DNA of 10,452 nucleotides from Euperipatoides rowelli (lineage: Eukaryota; Onychophora; Udeonychophora; Euonychophora; Peripatopsidae), in NCBI GenBank assembly GCA_003024985.2, contig PXIH01S0020033.1. One strand, written 5' to 3'. The notes beneath the pieces were generated by a model. The model was not told the origin of the DNA and made no database searches. It saw nothing but the letters and a program-made list of their open reading frames with translations. Of the stretch, positions 7,387 through 10,452 are shown piece by piece (position 1 is the first letter of the stretch; the number at the start of each line of letters is the position of its first letter). The position numbers and the translations under genes were made by a program.

Positions 7387-7665
7387 ATGACCTATAATTC
7401 TGCGAGTAACGGAAAAGAAATGCTTATAAAAAATTTGAAAAAGTATACATCTCTTTTGTCTGATTTTGCAACAGTTTTTACACTGGTAGATAGCCAGTAG
7501 AGTACTAAAAGGATATCAGATAATTGCGTCATTAATATTTTGAACGCTCTCAAGGTGTTAGATAGCTTGGTTGAGCTGACCCCTCTAGAATTTATAGCGT
7601 ATAAGTATATACGTTTTGAAAAGAAGGAAGACTTAGCTACTTTCAAAAAGAATTCACAAGATTAG
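7387..7665 (+). pseudogene. LINE ORF1, N-terminal part
   Basis: From an ATG at 7387 the frame runs through MTYNSASNGKEML, an in-frame TAG at 7498-7500, and then through NALKVLDSLVELTP and YIRFEKKEDLATFKK to TAG at 7663-7665. The second half resembles the segment found before the zinc knuckle in many LINE ORF1 proteins, where an inhibitor-like VxxLTP...F..K.A...F pattern occurs. Regular codon phasing across the single stop suggests a coding origin. After 7665 the frame must shift: about 7670-7770 gives VFTADTLLEMPI in one frame and LDALIGG in another before the frame of the next segment takes over. The minus-strand open frame over the same bases is a shadow. No enzymatic role is expected; ORF1 proteins bind element RNA. 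Confidence 0.6.
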
Positions 7666-7774
7666 ATGTTTTTTATGTTTTCACAGCAGATACGCTACTT
7701 GAAATGCCTATCATTCGTTTCTCAGTAATCTGGATGCTCTTATTGGTGGTACAGAATGAGTTAAAAATATTTTA

Positions 7775-8482
7775 GTGAAATTTGGAAACGTGATTGCCTT
7801 AAGAACCACTATTAGAAAACTGAGTGAAACTAAAACTTATCAAAAAGCACCAGCTTATGTGTCTTTTGAATTAAAGAAGGGGATTGAAGAGAGCATGTTG
7901 CCTTATTCTATTTCTGCAAATGGAGACATTCATGGATGGATTCATCTGTCGAATCGCCCGAAGGTGTGCTATAAATGCAAATCATCCTCTCATACCATTA
8001 ATGCTTGCTGAAATAAATGGTGTGGCAAATGTAAAACATATAAGTTAATTCCACATGAGTGTGAGAAGTTATACAGTTCAGTCTTGCATAATGGAATTGG
8101 TAATTCCAAGCTAGGGGTTCCTAGTGAGACACTTGTAATAAACAGTCAAAAATCTGAAGAAGGTGTAGAAAATGTGATTACTAAAGCTGTAATTGGTATT
8201 TCTGAAGGATCTGAAGTATCGGTCGATCTTGATGAAGGTGATAGTGGAAAGACCGAGGTAAAGCAGAATGACGATGTGCTTTGAAATGCTATGTTTTCTG
8301 CACAGATCATTTCTGAGGCTATTTCTGGGCAGTCACATTTAACTTGTGATGTGAATGCAGCTAGTGTTATTAACCGACTAAGAGACCGAAGCTTTCGTTA
8401 TATGACTCTAGTGGTGAGATTTAGTCAGCATTCTTTTGTGATACCGTACATTTTCTTTTCTTTGCTATGGCTGAACTCGTAA
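7775..8482 (+). pseudogene. LINE ORF1, zinc-knuckle and C-terminal part
   Basis: A single frame runs through three blocks separated only by TGA at 8009-8011 and TGA at 8282-8284, ending at TAA 8480-8482. The first block has KFGNVIALRTTIRKL, typical of the region before the knuckles, and ends in VCYKCKSSSHTINAC, a perfect C-X2-C-X4-H-X4-C zinc knuckle (7967-8008). The first TGA sits where LINE ORF1 proteins often have Trp (CW). Directly after it, WCGKCKTYKLIPHEC could be a second, non-canonical Cys/His finger (8021-8062). The rest is acidic and unrecognised (SEGSEVSVDLDEGDSG). A further TGA at 7757-7759 lies upstream in the same frame, so the 7775 boundary is arbitrary. The protein would be the RNA-binding ORF1p of the ribonucleoprotein particle. 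Confidence 0.8.
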
Positions 8483-8801
8483 AAAATTGTATGAGTTGGG
8501 TCATGTTGGACAAGATGCAATGTAAGTTTGTTATATTTTCTTTTATTAATTGTGCATGTATTTTTTGTATCAGTTTTGAAATTTATAACATTTTCATATT
8601 TTTCTTTCTTTTGGTTATCATGTATAGAAATTTATTGATCAGTGTGGTACTCTAATAATATATAGTAACTTGGTATATTTATATTATAACTGATATGAGT
8701 TTAACTGACAATTTATTGTTTAAATTATTTGTTTTATGTAGAGAAATGTGTTTTCTTTATTCCTTTATGGGTAGTGTTTTATATATTTATTATGTGTGAA
8801 A
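8483..8801 (+). other. T-rich gap between LINE ORF1 and ORF2
   Basis: This stretch is extremely T-rich. An open frame from 8467 starting MAELVKNCMSWVMLDKMQ may preserve the last residues of ORF1 in a shifted frame. Its remainder is Phe/Ile-rich, as expected from random T-rich DNA, so I do not call it a membrane protein. Confidence 0.5.
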
Positions 8802-8804
8802 TGA

Positions 8805-9419
8805 ATATCAGCCAAGATGAATTTAAAGTTTGAGAAGAAGAAATTAGCCAAGCTTTTGTTGAAATTAGATTTAGATGTATGTTGTTTACAAGAAGTAAAA
8901 TTAAAAAGACATGCAAGTAATAATTTGGAAACGTTTAGTAAACAATTTTATGTATTTAATTCCTTTGCTCTGACTGCTTGGGCGGGTGTCATGATTCTTA
9001 TTTCAAAAAGCTTGCTTATTTCTGAGGCAAAAGTGTTAATTTCTAATCCTAATTTATTGCTAATTTTGTCAATTTTGGGGGGGACAGAAATTGTTTATGG
9101 CTCATATTATGGGTAATCTCAAATTCTTTTAAATAGGAGGCTTTTGGTAGACTTTCATGAGGCTCTTCCTACGGGTCAGAACAACGTTATACTTGGCGGT
9201 GATTTTAATGTGAAATGCCTAGAGAATTTAGATCCAAACTGTAGTTTGATTAGAAATTTAGGTTTGGTAGAAGTGGCATATAAGCTGGTTTTAACTGATG
9301 TACCAACTAGGCTTGCTAATAATTCAAATAGGTTGGATTATTTTTTGATATCTGAACAGTTATGTAATAAAGTAAGTCTTAGTAATATGCCATCTATTTT
9401 ATCTGATCATATTTACTAG
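8805..9419 (+). pseudogene. LINE ORF2, apurinic-type endonuclease domain
   Basis: This domain nicks genomic DNA so that the exposed 3' end primes reverse transcription. One frame covers the whole domain and is interrupted only by TAA at 9114-9116; a TGA at 8802-8804 marks its left limit, and the first ATG is 8817. In order it shows NLKFEKKKLAKLLLKLDLD then CCLQE (catalytic Glu), an SYYG stretch at the usual VYAPN position next to the stop, VILGGDFN (catalytic Asp and Asn at 9201-9209), RLDYFLIS, and LSDH with the catalytic Asp-His pair at 9405-9410. All catalytic motifs survive, and length is close to the usual 220 or so residues with some N-terminal loss. After SDH the frame ends at TAG 9417 and the coding sense moves to another frame. 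Confidence 0.85.
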
Positions 9420-10240
9420 AGTTAAAAATACAGTTGAGAGATAGGGTTTGGTTTTTCCTGGTTTTTTTAGCCAAGCAATATCATTATTTTATCCATCCTG
9501 ACTTGGCTTTAAATTATAATAACTTTTCCATGACATATATTATTTTTTTTGCATTATTTGGTAATAGTAACTTTTCTATGGATAATTGATAGAATTTTAA
9601 AAAGTTGTTTTTTCACACTGTTAGTAATGCTAACTCTGAATTTAAACTGAGGTTTAAATTCTAAAATCTCTAGGTTGACTTCTTTAATCGATTATCTTTC
9701 TAATATTGGTAAGAACAAGTGCCTTTTTTTTAAAAAATGTAAATCTGAGTTAATTCAGTTAAACAAGATCATGAGCATAATAATTTTAATAAGTTAAGGA
9801 AGAGGATCTTTACTACAAATTATGAAATTATTAAGTTAACAACCATAAGATTTTTTAGAAAGGACAATGCTGCATCTTTAGATTGTCTTTATAAGGATGG
9901 TAACAATATCAAGGATTTAGAGATGGTAAATTATATTTTCAATCATTATAGTAACATTTTTACTCATATACCGTCTGAATCTAGAATGGGTTTTGCTGAT
10001 GTAAATTTCAGAATTGATAATGAAATCACTAATGATTGTAATTTTGTTATTTCCAAACAGATGATAACGGATGCACTTACTGACATCAATAAGCACTGTT
10101 TACCTGGCCCTGATTTTTTCAACTTTCACATCTTTAATTTATTTAGTCATTTGTTTACGCCTATCTTCGAAATTTATTTTAATAATTTGTTTATTCGTTT
10201 TATGATAAATTTTTCATTGAATTGTAATTGGTTCTATTAA
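9416..10240 (+). pseudogene. LINE ORF2, linker and N-terminal reverse transcriptase part
   Basis: Coding sense continues from the endonuclease in a shifted frame with LELKIQLRDRVW (from 9416) to TGA 9587-9589 and TAG 9590-9592. In the same frame follow SNANSEFKLRFKF to TAA 9662, then a frame change to LIDYLSNIGKNKC and KSELIQLNK (9666-9770). A change back yields NKLRKRIFTTNYE, RFFRKDN, LYKDGNNIKDLE and LFSHLFTPIFEIYFNNLF (about 9770-10195). This reproduces the usual LINE layout: a Lys-rich linker, then FxRKDxxxxxxLYKDGxxIxD, and the CLPGPDFF stretch corresponding to the conserved SPGPDG of LINE RT. The second Gly of that motif appears as Phe. The frame ends at 10238-10240. Confidence 0.8.
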
Positions 10241-10427
10241 AAAAGCTAATGATTTTAACCNAGACCAAAAGGTGGAGTTGGGGCAGATGTGTCTTATTTG
10301 TATAGAAAATTTTGATACAAAGATTTTCGCAAAATTTTTGAATAGTATATTGAATGTTGTTTTGCCATCAATTTTATCACCTTTGCAATTTGCTATGAAA
10401 GGCTCTAACATTCATATGATAAGGTAG
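10221..10427 (+). pseudogene. LINE ORF2, reverse transcriptase finger region (partial)
   Basis: After one more frame shift near 10215, the plus strand gives IVIGSIKKANDFNP, CLICIENFDTKIFAKFLN, SILNVVLPSILSPLQFAMKG and SNIHMIR before TAG 10425-10427. This follows the conserved LINE RT order of a VPIPKKG-type strand, the RPISLLNxDYKIxAKxLxxRL block, the LPSIIxxxQxxFxxGR block and the NIxDN helix. An ambiguous base lies at 10261 inside this region. The catalytic FxDD box would be further right, outside the window. The minus-strand open frame here is a shadow. Confidence 0.8.
10261..10261. other. Single undetermined base (N)
   Basis: One N is present in the assembly within the LINE ORF2 RT. It lies in a codon of form CNA and does not change the reading frame. 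Confidence 1.
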
Positions 10428-10452
10428 CTCATGGTAGATTAGTAGCTAAAAT

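Larger units (their letters stand above)
7387..10452 (+). mobile_element. Degraded non-LTR retrotransposon (LINE) with ORF1 and ORF2, runs off the right edge
   Basis: Two plus-strand coding regions follow in LINE order. ORF1 (7387-8482) has a zinc-knuckle domain. ORF2 (from about 8800) has an apurinic-type endonuclease followed by the start of a reverse transcriptase. They are separated by a T-rich gap of roughly 320 bp. The frame is recoverable along nearly the whole length, with several stops and about six frame shifts, so the copy is dead but not ancient. The combination of CCHC-bearing ORF1 and APE-type endonuclease is shared by several clades, including Tx1/L1-like, I and CR1-like elements. 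I lean to a Tx1/L1-like clade from the endonuclease sequence but cannot confirm it. The RT palm, any RNase H and the 3' end lie outside the window. Confidence 0.85.

Noticed and set aside
7392-7646. Minus-strand open frame of 84 codons
   Set aside because: It overlaps the plus-strand LINE ORF1 N-terminal segment, which has the better family fit and continuity; this is a shadow frame.
8467-8655. Open frame with Phe/Ile-rich, membrane-like C-terminus
   Set aside because: The hydrophobicity comes from T-rich DNA between LINE ORF1 and ORF2; at most the first few codons may be a shifted ORF1 tail.
10214-10411. Minus-strand open frame of 65 codons
   Set aside because: It is the shadow of the LINE reverse transcriptase on the plus strand, whose conserved blocks are clear.

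Overview
The window looks like non-genic DNA from an animal nuclear genome. It is strongly AT-rich, with long stretches lacking open frames and many microsatellites. It holds decayed copies of three eukaryotic transposon classes: a Ty3/Gypsy-type LTR retrotransposon, a hAT-type MITE and a non-LTR (LINE) retrotransposon. Repeat content of this kind fits an invertebrate such as a mollusc, but the sequence alone does not settle the phylum. I recognise no intact host gene, tRNA, rRNA or bacterial-type feature.

Left part (1-2290): AT-rich spacer, a GC-rich GGGCCC-type motif present four times in two orientations, and a tandem array of about 13 A-rich units (1547-1955). Five-unit blocks of this array are themselves duplicated with a period near 160 bp. 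The window's first bases resemble the right edge of that array, which suggests a second copy starts outside the window.

Middle part (2290-4630, minus strand): remains of a Ty3/Gypsy element in the order gag, protease, reverse transcriptase. Each part is identified by short conserved stretches, and all are broken by stops and frameshifts. A 490-bp hAT-type MITE (2755-3244) with perfect 8-bp target-site duplications (CTTTAGAG) sits inside the reverse-transcriptase region. Taking out the MITE and one duplication leaves one continuous frame across the site, so the Gypsy copy was there first.

4631-7386: mostly featureless AT-rich DNA. It contains a short coding-like minus-strand segment at 5281-5415, a T26 run, two islands of more balanced composition at 5735-5950, and a GATA/GACA simple-repeat tract (6629-7015) that changes strand sense near 6700.

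Right part (7387-10452, plus strand): a degraded LINE. ORF1 carries a CCHC zinc knuckle and ends near 8482. ORF2 begins near 8800 with an apurinic-type endonuclease domain (LQE, GGDFN, RLDYFLIS and SDH motifs) and continues into the reverse transcriptase, which runs off the right edge. Its coding frame can be followed almost without gaps through alternating frames, so decay is by a modest number of stops and small indels. Nothing in the window supports a new defence or regulatory system; its interest lies in the nested transposons and the repeat structures.
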